From Mesostigma viride (Eukaryota > Streptophyta > Mesostigmatophyceae > Mesostigmatales > Mesostigmataceae): a DNA stretch of 64,000 nt. Position numbers and translations under genes: made by a program. The notes under the pieces are model-generated. The model ran no database searches. It was not told the DNA's origin and saw only the letters and a list, made by a program, of their open reading frames with translations. The stretch lies in contig RPFO01001842.1 in NCBI GenBank assembly GCA_009746045.1, forward strand, positions 1-64,000. The letters run 5' to 3'. The first letter of the stretch is position 1, and each line of letters starts with the position of its first letter. Shown piece after piece: positions 1 through 13,483 of the stretch.

Positions 1-3000
1 ACTTACCACATGCCACGCCACACCCTCGCCGTCTGATCATATGCATTTATGTAATAACGAGGAATTCAGCTCCCATGGTGTTCTATGGCTGCCTACGTAC
101 ATGATGTCAAGGAATAGTAAATGATAAGATTCAGGCTCCCATGGTGTCATCATGGCCCGTGTACGTACATGGATGGCATGTATGTAATTAATGATGAGGA
201 TTCAGGCTCCCATGGTGTCATCATGGCCCGTCTACGTACATGGATGTCAAAGAAAAAAAAATGATGAGGATTCAGGCTCCCATGGTGTCATCATGGCTGG
301 CCTACGTACATGGATGTTTCATAAAAAAATGATGAGGATTCAGGCTCCCATGGTGTCATCATGGCCCGTCTACGTACATGGTTGGCATTTATGTAATTAA
401 TGAAGAGGATTCAGGCTCCCATGGTGTCATCATGGCCGTCTACGTACATGGATGTCAAGGAATAGTAAATGATGAGGATTCAGGCTCCCATGGGGTCATC
501 ATGGCTTGTCTACGTACATGGTTGGCATTTATGTAATTAACGAGGAGGATTCAGGCTCCCATTGGTGTCATCATGGCTGGCCTACGTACATGGATGTCAA
601 GGAATAGTAAATGATGAGGATTCAGGCTCCCATGGTGTCATCATGGCTTGTCTACGTACATGGTTGGCATTTATGTAATTAATGAGGAGGATTCAGGCTC
701 CCATGGTGTCTCCATGGCTGGCCTACGTACATGGATGGCATTATGTATTTAATGATGAGGATTCAGGCTCCCATGGTGTCATCATGGCTTGTCTACCTAC
801 ATTGGCATTTATGTAACCTGAATCCTCTCATTAAGAAAATGAAGAGGATTCAGGCTCCATTGGTGTCATCATGGCTGCCTACGTACATGGATGTCAAGGA
901 ATAGTAAATGATGAGGATTCAGGCTCCCATGGTGTCATCATGGCCCGTCTACGTACATGGATGTCAAGGAATAGTAAATGATGAGGATTCAGGCTCCCAT
1001 GGGTCATCATGGCTTGTCTACGTACATGGTTGGCATTTATGTAATTAACGAGGAGGATTCAGGCTCCATGGTGTCATCATGGCTGGCCTACGTACATGGA
1101 TGTCAAGGAATAGTAAATGATGAGGATTCAGGCTCCCATGGTGTCATCATGGCTTGTCTACGTACATGGTTGGCATTTATGTAATTAATGAGGAGGATTC
1201 AGGCTCCCATGGTGTCATCATGGCCCGTCTACGTACATGGATGGCATTTATGTAATTAATGATGAGGATTCAGGCTCCCATGGGGTCATCATGGCTTGTC
1301 TACGTACATGGTTGGCATTTATGTAATTAATGAGGAGGATTCAGGCTCCCATGGTGTCTCCATGGCTGGCCTACGTACATGGATGTCAAGGAATAGTAAA
1401 TGATGAGGATTCAGGCTCCCATGGTGTCATCATGGCCTGTCTACGTACATGGATGGCATGTATGTAATTAATGATGAGGATTCAGGCTCCCATGGTGTCA
1501 TCATGGCTTGTCTACGTACATGGATGGCATGTATGTAATTAATGATGAGGATTCAGGCTCCATTGGTGTCATCATGGCTGGCCTACGTATGTACATGGAT
1601 GTCAAAGAAAAAAAAAATGATGAGGATTCAGGCTCCCATGGTGTCATCATTGCCCGTGTATGTACATGGTTGGCATTTATGTAATTAATGATGAGGATTC
1701 AGGCTCCATTGGTGTCATCATTGCCCGTGTATGTACATGGTTGGCATTTATGTATGTAATTAATGATGAGGATTCAGGCTCCATTGGTGTCATCATGGCT
1801 GGCCTACGTATGTACATGGATGTCAAAGAAAAAAAAATGATGAGGATTCAGGCTCCCATGGTGTCATCATGGCCCGTCTACGTACATGGATGTCAAGGAA
1901 TAGTAAATGATGAGGATTCAGGCTCCCATGGTGTCAGATGTCATGGCCTGTCTACGTACATGGATGGCATGTATGTAATTAATGATGAGAATTCAGGCTC
2001 CATTGGTGTCATCATGGCTGGCCTACGTATGTACATGGATGTCAAAGAAAAAAAATGATGAGGATTCAGGCTCCCATGGTGTCATCATGGCCCGTCTACG
2101 TACATGGATGTCAAGGAATAGTAAATGATGAGGATTCAGGCTCCCATGGTGTCATCATGGCCTGTCTACGTACATGGATGGCATGTATGTATTTAATGAT
2201 GAGGATTCAGGCTCCCATGGTGTCATCATGGCTGGCCTACGTACATGGATGTCTCAGAAAAAAAATGATGAGGATTCAGGCTCCCATGGTGTCATCATGG
2301 CTGGCCTACGTACATGGATGTCAAAGAAAAAAAAATGATGAGGATTCAGGCTCCCGTGGTGTCATTATGGCCCGTCTACGTGTTGTTGGCATGTATGAAA
2401 TTAATGATGAGGATTCAGGCTCCCATAGTGTCATCATGGCTGGCCTACGTACATGGTTGGCATTTATGTAATTAATGATGAGGATTCAGGCTCCCATGGT
2501 GTCATCATTGCCCGTGTATGTACATGGTTGGCATTTATGTAATTAATGATGAGGATTCAGGCTCCATTGGTGTCATCATGGCCCGTCTACGTACATGGAG
2601 TGGCATTTATGTATTTAATGATGAGGATTCAGGCTCCCATGGGGTCATTGATGATCATGGCATTTATGTATGTAATTAATGATGAGGATTCAGGCTCCAT
2701 TGGTGTCATCATGGCTGGCCTACGTATGTACATGGATGTCAAAGAAAAAAAAATGATGAGGATTCAGGCTCCCATGGTGTCATCATGGCCCGTCTACGTA
2801 CATGGATGTCAAGGAATAGTAAATGATGAGGATTCAGGCTCCCATGGTGTCAGATGTCATGGCCTGTCTACGTACATGGATGGCATGTATGTATTTAATG
2901 ATGAGGATTCAGGCTCCCATGGTGTCATCATGGCTGGCCTACGTACATGGATGTCTCAGAAAAAAAATGATGAGGATTCAGGCTCCCATGGTGTCATCAT

Positions 3001-6000
3001 GGCTGGCCTACGTACATGGATGTCAAAGAAAAAAAAATGATCAGGATTCAGGCTCCCGTGGTGTCATTATGGCCCGTCTACGTGTTGTTGGCATGTATGA
3101 AATTAATGAGGAGGATTCAGGCTCCCATGGTGTCATCATGGCCCGTCTACTTACATGGATGGCATTTATGTAATTAATGATGAGGATTCAGGCTCCCATG
3201 GTCATCATGGCTTGTCTACGTACATGGTTGGCATTTATGTAATTAATGAGGAGGATTCAGGCTCCCATGGTGTCTCCATGGCTGGCCTACGTACATGGAT
3301 GTCAAGGAATAGTAAATGATGAGGATTCAGGCTCCCGTGGTGTCATCATGGCCCGTCTACGTACATGGATGGCATTTATGTAATTAATGATGAGGATTCA
3401 GGCTCCCATGGGTCATCATGGCTTGTCTACGTACATGGTTGGCATTTATGTAATTAATGAGGAGGATTCAGGCTCCCATGGTGTCTCCATGGCTGGCCTA
3501 CGTACATGGATGTCAAGGAATAGTAAATGATGAGGATTCAGGCTCCCATGGTGTCATCATGGCCTGTCTACGTACATGGATGGCATGTATGTAATTAATG
3601 ATGAGGATTCAGGCTCCCATGGTGTCATCATGGCTTGTCTACGTACATGGTTGGCATTTATGTAATTAATGAGGAGGATTCAGGCTCCCATGGTGTCATC
3701 ATGGCTGTCTACGTACATGGTTGCATTTATGTAATTAATGATGAGGATTCAGGCTCCCATGGTGTCTCATGGCTGGCCTACGTACATGGATGTCAAGGAA
3801 TAGTAAATGAGGAGGATTCAGGCTCCCATGGTGTCATCATGGCCCGTGTACGTACATGGATGGCATGTATGTAATTAATGAGGAGGATTCAGGCTCCCAT
3901 GGTGTCATCATGGCTGGCCTACGTACATGGATGTCAAAGAAAAAGAAATGATGAGGATTCAGGCTCCCATGGTGTCATCATGGCTGGCCTACGTACATGG
4001 ATGTCTCATAAAATAAATGATGAGGATTCAGGCTCCCATGGTGTCATCATGGCTTGTCTACCTACATTGTTGGCATGTATGTAATTAATGATGAGGATTC
4101 AGGCTCCCATGGTGTCTCCATGGCTGGCCTACGTACATGAATGGCATTTATGTAATTAATGATGAGGATTCAGGCTCCCATGGTGTCATCATGGCCCGTC
4201 TACGTACATGGATGGCATTTATGTAATTAATGATGAGGATTCAGGCTCCCATGGTGTCATCATGGCTTGTCTACGTACATGGTTGGCATTTATGTAATTA
4301 ATGAGGAGGATTCAGGCTCCCATGGTGTCATCATGGCCCGTCTACTTACATGGATGGCATTTATGTAATTAATGATGAGGATTCAGGCTCCCATGGGGTC
4401 ATCATGGCTTGTCTACGTACATGGTTGGCATTTATGTAATTAATGAGGAGGATTCAGGCTCCCATGGTGTCTCCATGGCTGGCCTACGTACATGGATGTC
4501 AAGGAATAGTAAATGATGAGGATTCAGGCTCCCATGGTGTCATCATGGCTTGTCTACCTACATGGTTGGCATTTATGTAACCTGAATCCTCTCATTAAGA
4601 AAATGAAGAGGATTCAGGCTCCATTGGTGTCATCATGGCTGGCCTACGTACATGGATGTCAAGGAATAGTAAATGATGAGGATTCAGGCTCCCATGGTGT
4701 CATCATGGCCCGTCTACGTACATGGATGTCAAGGAATAGTAAATGATGAGGATTCAGGCTCCCATGGGGTCATCATGGCTTGTCTACGTACATGGTTGGC
4801 ATTTATGTAATTAACGAGGAGGATTCAGGCTCCATTGGTGTCATCATGGCTGGCCTACGTACATGGATGTCAAGGAATAGTAAATGATGAGGATTCAGGC
4901 TCCCATGGTGTCATCATGGCTTGTCTACGTACATGGTTGGCATTTATGTAATTAATGAGGAGGATTCAGGCTCCCATGGTGTCTCCATGGCTGGCCTACG
5001 TACATGGATGTCAAGGAATAGTAAATGATGAGGATTCAGGCTCCCATGGTGTCATCATGGCCTGTCTACGTACATGGATGGCATGTATGTAATTAATGAT
5101 GAGGATTCAGGCTCCCATGGTGTCATCATGGCTTGTCTACGTACATGGTTGGCATTTATGTAATTAATGAGGAGGATTCAGGCTCCCATGGTGTCATCAT
5201 GGCTTGTCTACGTACATGGTTGGCATTTATGTAATTAATGATGAGGATTCAGGCTCCCATGGTGTCTCCATGGCTGGCCTACGTACATGGATGTCAAGGA
5301 ATAGTAAATGATAAGGATTCAGGCTCCCATGGTGTCATCATGGCCCGTCTACGTACATGGATGGCATTTATGTAATTAATGATGAGGATTCAGGCTCCCA
5401 TGGGGTCATCATGGCTTGTCTACGTACATGGTTGGCATTTATGTAATTAATGAGGAGGATTCAGGCTCCCATGGTGTCTCCATGGCTGGCCTACGTACAT
5501 GGATGTCAAGGAATAGTAAATGATGAGGATTCAGGCTCCCATGGTGTCATCATGGCCTGTCTACGTACATGGATGGCATGTATGTAATTAATGATGAGGA
5601 TTCAGGCTCCCATGGTGTCATCATGGCTTGTCTACGTACATGGTTGGCATTTATGTAATTAATGAGGAGGATTCAGGCTCCCATGGTGTCATCATGGCTT
5701 GTCTACGTACATGGTTGGCATTTATGTAATTAATGATGAGGATTCAGGCTCCCATGGTGTCTCCATGGCTGGCCTACGTACATGGATGTCAAGGAATAGT
5801 AAATGATGAGGATTCAGGCTCCCATGGTGTCATCATGGCCCGTGTACGTACATGGATGGCATGTATGTAATTAATGAGGAGGATTCAGGCTCCCATGGTG
5901 TCATCATGGCTGGCCTACGTACATGGATGTCAAAGAAAAAGAAATGATGAGGATTCAGGCTCCCATGGTGTCATCATGGCTGGCCTACGTACATGGATGT

Positions 6001-8695
6001 CTCATAAAATAAATGATGAGGATTCAGGCTCCCATGGTGTCATCATGGCTTGTCTACCTACATTGTTGGCATGTATGTAATTAATGATGAGGATTCAGGC
6101 TCCCATGGTGTCTCCATGGCTGGCCTACGTACATGAATGGCATTTATGTAATTAATGATGAGGATTCAGGCTCCCATGGTGTCATCATGGCCCGTCTACG
6201 TACATGGATGGCATTTATGTAATTAATGATGAGGATTCAGGCTCCCATGGTGTCATCATGGCTTGTCTACGTACATGGTTGGCATTTATGTAATTAATGA
6301 GGAGGATTCAGGCTCCCATGGTGTCATCATGGCCCGTCTACTTACATGGATGGCATTTATGTAATTAATGATGAGGATTCAGGCTCCCATGGGGTCATCA
6401 TGGCTTGTCTACGTACATGGTTGGCATTTATGTAATTAATGAGGAGGATTCAGGCTCCCATGGTGTCTCCATGGCTGGCCTACGTACATGGATGTCAAGG
6501 AATAGTAAATGATGAGGATTCAGGCTCCCATGGTGTCATCATGGCCCGTCTACGTACATGGATGGCATTTATGTAATTAATGATGAGGATTCAGGCTCCC
6601 ATGGGGTCATCATGGCTTGTCTACGTACATGGTTGGCATTTATGTAATTAATGAGGAGGATTCAGGCTCCCATGGTGTCTCCATGGCTGGCCTACGTACA
6701 TGGATGTCAAGGAATAGTAAATGATGAGGATTCAGGCTCCCATGGTGTCATCATGGCCTGTCTACGTACATGGATGGCATGTATGTAATTAATGATGAGG
6801 ATTCAGGCTCCCATGGGTCATCATGGCTTGTCTACGTACATGGATGGCATGTATGTAATTAATGATGAGGATTCAGGCTCCATTGGTGTCATCATGGCTG
6901 GCCTACGTATGTACATGGATGTCAAAGAAAAAAAAAATGATGAGGATTCAGGCTCCCATGGTGTCATCATTGCCCGTGTATGTACATGGTTGCCATTTAT
7001 GTAATTAATGATGAGGATTCAGGCTCCATTGGTGTCATCATTGCCCGTGTATGTACATGGTTGGCATTTATGTATGTAATTAATGATGAGGATTCAGGCT
7101 CCATTGGTGTCATCATGGCTGGCCTACGTATGTACATGGATGTCAAAGAAAAAAAAATGATGAGGATTCAGGCTCCCATGGTGTCATCATGGCCCGTCTA
7201 CGTACATGGATGTCAAGGAATAGTAAATGATGAGGATTCAGGCTCCCATGGTGTCAGATGTCATGGCCTGTCTACGTACATGGATGGCATGTATGTAATT
7301 AATGATGAGAATTCAGGCTCCATTGGTGTCATCATGGCTGGCCTACGTATGTACATGGATGTCAAAGAAAAAAAAATGATGAGGATTCAGGCTCCCATGG
7401 TGTCATCATGGCCCGTCTACGTACATGGATGTCAAGGAATAGTAAATGATGAGGATTCAGGCTCCCATGGTGTCATCATGGCCTGTCTACGTACATGGAT
7501 GGCATGTATGTATTTAATGATGAGGATTCAGGCTCCCATGGTGTCATCATGGCTGGCCTACGTACATGGATGTCTCAGAAAAAAAATGATGAGGATTCAG
7601 GCTCCCATGGTGTCATCATGGCTGGCCTACGTACATGGATGTCAAAGAAAAAAAAATGATGAGGATTCAGGCTCCCGTGGTGTCATTATGGCCCGTCTAC
7701 GTGTTGTTGGCATGTATGAAATTAATGATGAGGATTCAGGCTCCCATAGTGTCATCATGGCTGGCCTACGTACATGGTTGGCATTTATGTAATTAATGAT
7801 GAGGATTCAGGCTCCCATGGTGTCATCATTGCCCGTGTATGTACATGGTTGGCATTTATGTAATTAATGATGAGGATTCAGGCTCCATTGGTGTCATCAT
7901 GGCCCGTCTACGTACATGGACCGTGGCATTTATGTATTTAATGATGAGGATTCAGGCTCCCATGGGGTCATTGATGATCATGGCATTTATGTATGTAATT
8001 AATGATGAGGATTCAGGCTCCATTGGTGTCATCATGGCTGGCCTACGTATGTACATGGATGTCAAAGAAAAAAAAATGATGAGGATTCAGGCTCCCATGG
8101 TGTCATCATGGCCCGTCTACGTACATGGATGTCAAGGAATAGTAAATGATGAGGATTCAGGCTCCCATGGTGTCAGATGTCATGGCCTGTCTACGTACAT
8201 GGATGGCATGTATGTATTTAATGATGAGGATTCAGGCTCCCATGGTGTCATCATGGCTGGCCTACGTACATGGATGTCTCAGAAAAAAAATGATGAGGAT
8301 TCAGGCTCCCATGGTGTCATCATGGCTGGCCTACGTACATGGATGTCAAAGAAAAAAAAATGATCAGGATTCAGGCTCCCGTGGTGTCATTATGGCCCGT
8401 CTACGTGTTGTTGGCATGTATGAAATTAATGATGAGGATTCAGGCTCCCACAGTGTCATCATGGCTGGCCTACGTACATGGTTGGCATTTATGTAATTAA
8501 TGATGAGGATTCAGGCTCCCATGGTGTCATCATTGCCCGTGTATGTACATGGTTGGCATTTATGTAATTAATGATGAGGATTCAGGCTCCATTGGTGTCA
8601 TCATGGCCCGTCTACGTACATGGGTGGCATTTATGTATTTAATGATGAGGATTCAGGCTCCCATGGGGTCATCATGGCTTGTCTACGTACATGGA
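1..8695. repeat. ~70-bp satellite array with nested segmental duplications
   Basis: The whole segment is built from a unit of about 68-72 bp with the core GAGGATTCAGGCTCCCATGG, then GTGTCATCATGG and CTACGTACATGG, then a variable end (GGCATTTATGTAATTAATGA, GTCAAGGAATAGTAA or GTCAAAGAAAAAAAA). That is roughly 120 units. The variable ends recur in the same order in distant blocks: ~1,440-3,110 matches ~6,760-8,440 (offset about 5,320), 3,878-4,084 matches 5,874-6,080 (offset 1,996), and 817 matches 4,581 (offset 3,764). The array therefore grew by long-block duplication as well as single-unit slippage. All long ORFs here are frame-open readings of the repeat and I do not regard them as genes. 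A centromeric, pericentromeric or subtelomeric satellite is possible, but position on the chromosome cannot be seen. Confidence 0.95.
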
Positions 8696-8965
8696 GTCAT
8701 ATTGATTCATGGAACAATGAGATACCATTCTTAATTGAAAATTGTTCTTGATACTTTCACATGCATGCCCGGAATCGTGAATTTGTGCGGGTTTCCATGA
8801 TGACAATCCTCATTGAATTCTTGAGCACACAATATTGAGCAATTTAGGGGCACTTCGGCAATGTTGACCATTTTCATTCATGATAAAATTAACATTTAAT
8901 GCAATAAATACATATTCCACTCATTTTAATAAACCATGCAAAAACTTTACAAGCACGCTCAAGCT
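8696..8965. other. Unique spacer between two tandem arrays
   Basis: The satellite pattern stops after a last partial unit near 8,695. The following ~270 bp are AT-rich unique sequence with no ORF or motif I recognise. Confidence 0.6.
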
Positions 8966-9470
8966 AGGGGTGGGCTGGCATGCACGCGTGGGTGTGGGGG
9001 TGGGCTGGCATGCATGCGTGGGTGTGGGGGGGGCTAGCCTGCATGCGTGGGTGTGTGGGGGGGCTGGCATGCATGCGTGGGTGTGTGTGGGGGGCTAGCA
9101 TGCATGCGTAAGTGTGGGGGGGGGCTGGCATGCATGCGTGGGTGTGTATGGGGGCTGGCATGCATGCGTGGGTGTGTGTGGGGGGCTAGCATGCATGCGT
9201 GGGTGTGTGGGGGGGCTGTCATGCATGCGTGGGTGTGGGGGGGGCTGGCATGAATGCGTGGGTGTGGGGGGGGCTAGCATGCATGCGTGGGTGTGGGGGT
9301 GGGCTAGCATGCATGCGTGGGTGTGAGTGTGGGCTAGCATGCATGCGTGGGTGTGGGGGGGGGCTAGCATGCATGCGTGGGTGTGGGGGGCCGGGGCCGG
9401 GGCTAGCATGCATGCGTGGGTGTGGGGGTGGGCTAGCATGCATGCGTGGGTGTGGGGGGGGGCTAGCACG
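8966..9470. repeat. G-rich ~30-bp minisatellite
   Basis: About 16 tandem copies of a 30-38 bp unit with the core GCTAGCATGCATGCGTGGGT followed by a G-rich spacer of variable G-run length. The plus strand is strongly G over C biased and has G3-G9 runs every unit, so intramolecular G-quadruplexes are plausible. Several units contain the alternating purine-pyrimidine stretch GCATGCATGCG. ORFs on both strands are simple repeat translations. Confidence 0.95.
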
Positions 9471-11032
9471 CCCCACCCCTCCATCGGCACAGCCAGCCTT
9501 GTGAGTCTACCCTTAACAACAAGGCTGGTAGGACGACACGCCTGAGCAGCATATGTCATGCCTATCTCAGGCTAATAATGTGTGATTTTGTGCCAACAAC
9601 CAAGTTGTTCCACCCAACAACACATTATAAACCCTCTTCCAAAATGCCCAACAAGCCGGACACGTGGAGGACCACACACGCAGTATATAAAGAGAAAATA
9701 AGCTGACTTTTTATCCAGCCAACCTGTGGCTAGCTGCTCTGGTTAGCATGACAAATGCTAACATTTACTCAGTGGGAAAGGTGAAGAGACCATTGGAACA
9801 GCCTACCTGACGCATGTGCCACCAAAGCATTGTGTCCCGCAAAATGCACACTGCCTCCTTTCTAACAAGCACGAGCCGCTCTCTTTAGGAGACAGGTGCC
9901 AGCTCGTCAGTGTCTGGGGAAAATGATGCCGCTGCTTAGGAAGACCGCGTGAATTTCCTCGAACACAACTGTCTATAAAGCAAAAGAAATTTCAGAGAAG
10001 CATGGAAATAAAAGCATTACACCTTCCCGACAGGTTGCGGGCCACGCGCTGCAGAAAGCCAGCCACGTCACAGACGATTAACTAGCTAAAAGACACCCAG
10101 GAATCCAGCGATGCAGCGCCAGGACCCGCAACTTTCTGGCTGCATCTGGCCGGAAAGAAGGCAAAAAGCTTACGCTCAACGAGGTAAGAAAGCAGGAAAA
10201 CGCAAGCTTAAGACGTTTAACACAAGAACGTACCATAACGGGCATTTATTCGTGCCCAGGCGCACAAGAAAGTCCACCCTTTCATGGAGTGGTTGGGCAG
10301 TACGCATCGCGCAGGGCTAATGTTATCTTACCGCAAAATGACGGGAAAGGTAAAGATAGCAGCGGGAATTTTTACGGCTTTAGAAACATCATTAAACTAG
10401 CTTTCCTTACGACCATCAAAACTGGCAACAATCGACAATCAACCCGGCAGGCATCCAATATACTTTATTCATCCCGACAGAAATTCAGGCCGGACCCCCC
10501 CTGCCGATGGCAAAGAAAAAAAGCCCGCGACATTATAGATCGCAACCATCCCGCCATAAATTAGAATCAGTAACTAATTTTCTCCAACAATCGAGCATTT
10601 CTGCTTTCCGCGTGCCAGATTTGTCACGTTTCGTCTAAAGGCAGTCGCCATGGCCCCTACCGCAAGGGGTGCGCGCACCATGCCGACATAGCTTTTGGGC
10701 CTCAATTTGCACCGAAATTTGGTCCGTACCGTCCAGCTCAGTCGGATTATGTATGTGGATCGGCCGTGTTGGTTGCATACGCAGGTATATTAATTCTTGC
10801 ATTCGCCCCGGACCTTCCCCAGGACAGGTCAGGATATAACAATAATTCTTGCATTCGCCCCCGCCCTTTCCTATGGCCTGGTCAGGTTTGGGCGCGACGC
10901 CACTAGCGCGGCGCCCGCGACAGAGTGGCCAGGCTCGAGCACGTTTTCTGGATCCCAAGCACCGGATTGGACACTGTCCGAGGACTGGACAGGAATTGGC
11001 TGACCAATCGGATGCTTGCTCGTCGTCTCCAA
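9471..11032. other. Unassigned intergenic DNA
   Basis: I recognise no gene, RNA or transposon here. ORFs on both strands are short and look random. The phrase AATTCTTGCATTCGCCCC occurs twice (about 10,790 and 10,843), a small local direct repeat. Confidence 0.5.
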
Positions 11033-12753
11033 AAACATATATATTAAAAATATAATTACTTACAGCAGAGTGAAATCACTCAAACCAAAGCAAACGCCCA
11101 GCTATAAACCTATATACAGAGCCATGTCAAAGCTCTATACTACGATAAGACCAATGGAAACGCCTAACGGGAGGAACCTAATAGCCCTGCTGCACCGCAA
11201 AATCAGCCCGCGTACGGCGGAGCATGATGTCAGCCATGGCCCGAGTCAGCGCCACCGACAAGCGCTGACGCCAATATGACGTCCAGGTCCGCGCCGACCA
11301 TGGGGCCCGCTGGCCCTCCAGGTCCAGCCGATCCTCCCGGAGCCGGCAACACTCCTTGAAGAAGGCGGAGGTCAGGGGCCCCATGGCCCCAAACTCCTCC
11401 AGGACAAAGGGCACCACACGATGGTGCCCGACGTCGCCGTAGGCCAGGAGCTTGGCCCGCTCCGCCCGGTCCGCCGTGTAACCTGCCGTGAGGGAGGCCC
11501 CAGCCACGTGGCTAAGAGCCAAGGGCCGCGCCACCGAAACGTCAATAAGCAGATGCCGGCCACCCCCCTCAAAGTCCAGCACCACGATGTCAGGCCGGTG
11601 GTTGGGGGAATAGAAGGCAGCGCCATCCGCATCCTCGGACCGGATGTTCGCGTGGGGGAAAACCGACCGAATCATGGCGAGCACCACCGTCAGGAGGACA
11701 GTGTGCAAATACAAATACCAATTCTGATTCTGTTGGCCCCCCATGCAGGCAAGGTAGTGAGTCCCCGTGGGATCCAGCGGCTGCCCACAGCTACCACAAG
11801 GCCGCCCGGCCGGAACAAGAGGCTGCGGGGCAAATAGCTGGTGCCGGAGCGCCACCGAGTAGTGGCTGGGAGCCAAGGCGAATGGGGGGCCATGGGAAGA
11901 GCACGAAGGTACGCCGAGCCCACACTCCGCAAGGAAAGCGAGAACAGCCACGCACGTCCCTGGGCGTTGAGGTCCGCGAAAAGAGCAATCCAATCAGCCG
12001 TGTGCAGAATACCCGCGTAGGTTTTCTGGTGTTTATCGATGACGCGAGCAGGGAATGCGGCGGGAGATTGAACGGAGGCGACCGAGGGAGTGCCGCGAGG
12101 GAGGTGGCGCTGTACCGCCTGAGCGGCACGGACGGGAGAACAGGCCTGCTGGATCTCAGCATAGGCCTCCTGGATGGCGGTGACGAAGGGCAAAGGGCTG
12201 CTGGGGTCCAGGAGGTCAGGCGCTGCCGTTGCCAAAAGGGGCAGGAGCCGGCAGCTTTCCGCCCACGACTGAGCGACGGAGCCCAAAAATGCTGCTGGGG
12301 CCAGCCGGGCGGCACGAGTCAGACCGCAGCCACCCATCCGTGCAGGCAGGGAGGCAATGCGAATAGCATGTGGCGGGAGGTCGGGGCCCGGGACCAGCTG
12401 CGCCAAGGCCGACTGGATGCGTTCGTCGTGGCCCTCGGCGGCCAGCCGGACCTGAGACGGAAGAGCGCCCCTGAGCCAGTGAACGACGCGAGGGTGAGCG
12501 CAAAACCACAGAAGCAGACCCTTGGTCTGCGAGTCATGAAGGCGCGCAATCAAGGGCAGTACCTCAGTGCGTGCCTCGAGGGCGGCCCGCAGAGCATCGA
12601 TGACAAACGCGGGGTCGCCAACCGGAACGCCGAGGACATCCAACCCATGGAGGCGCTCGTCCCGGCCCAAGAGCTGGGGCGGAAAGCCGGAGCAATCACC
12701 TTGGGGCGAGTACACCGCGCACTTGGCAAGGGTCAACTGGAGAAACATACATA
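11033..12753 (-). mobile_element. 5'-truncated REL-type LINE copy with imperfect target duplication
   Basis: On the minus strand this segment (11,044-12,742) is nearly base-for-base the 3' 1.7 kb of the longer LINE at 36,918-40,639. Identity starts at the shared 3' end (TTAAAAATATAATTACTTAC read on plus) and stops abruptly at 12,742 inside the reverse transcriptase, the usual 5' truncation of a LINE. The flanks AAACATATATA (11,033-11,043) and AAACATACATA (12,743-12,753) form an 11-bp target duplication with one mismatch. The 3' end abuts an ATATATA tract, as in the other copies. Confidence 0.9.
11178..12742 (-). pseudogene. LINE reverse transcriptase/endonuclease fragment (REL type)
   Basis: The fragment encodes the C-terminal half of the LINE polyprotein: the end of the reverse transcriptase (thumb), a CCHC zinc knuckle (CGSC, then H and C after 9 and 3 residues) and the restriction-like endonuclease with RPDIVV and LIDVSV. 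It lacks the YLDD catalytic motif because of truncation. The frame breaks near 11,885, where a G6 run replaces the G7 run of the 36.9-kb copy, splitting it into 11,178-11,993 and 11,690-12,742. Non-functional on its own. Confidence 0.88.
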
Positions 12754-13483
12754 AAGAGCCAAATCGCGCGAACTACGCAAGGATCCTTTAAGCAGCGTTA
12801 CTCTGCCGAAATGTCAACCTAGGCCGGTCAAGTGACGCCGAGGTGTTCACCGATAGTTCAGGTCAGCCACAGCGCGCCTTCGAATGTAGGCACGGTCGCA
12901 TTTTTTTTTAGGAAATGTAGAATTGTTGTCGACCAGCTACCAACGCCCGACCGGACCCATACAACGGAAACATCAAGGCGATGTGATGTAGGTGTGTCTG
13001 ATATGTCATTAATACACAGAGCATCGTGAATATAATATATAATATAAATTATATAATATACTATAATTAATATATAATTTTAATTTTATGTTAATTTTAA
13101 TGTTATTTCATATAACATAATATAGCATAATATAATATAATATAATATAATATTATATAAAGTAGTATATAAAAAATTAAAATGTAAAAGAAAAATATCT
13201 ACCTTATTGGGGTTTAATGTTCCTTTCCAGTTCAGCATAAGTACACTCTTGAGTGTGTGCAATGTTTGGTTATACGCCATTGTCTTAAAATAGCAACCAA
13301 TGTAAACCTCCGTCCTAACCACATTTGGATACAATAAAGACATTGATGCCTGACACATAGCATTCATTGCTTGAAATACCATGCATATTTTGTGTCAATG
13401 TTCTGCAGACCACAGCTTCAAGTGGGCATACTTCGCTTTCCTCAATATAATGGCGACATGGCATTTGGTGAAAGTGGTGAGTG
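12754..13483. other. AT-rich spacer
   Basis: 13,029-13,190 is a degenerate TATAA/TAATA tract that is almost pure A and T. The rest is unassigned. I see no gene. The tract resembles the AT-rich targets that the LINEs in this window use. Confidence 0.6.

Noticed and set aside
1-8695. CRISPR-like array or repeat-protein gene in the ~70-bp satellite
   Set aside because: There are no unique spacers between repeats, the unit length drifts between 68 and 72 bp, and all frames are open only because the unit lacks frequent stops. The host is a eukaryote.
10111-10564. Short overlapping ORFs as a basic-protein gene
   Set aside because: No recognisable domain and no similarity to other parts of the window. 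Length is within chance for this composition.
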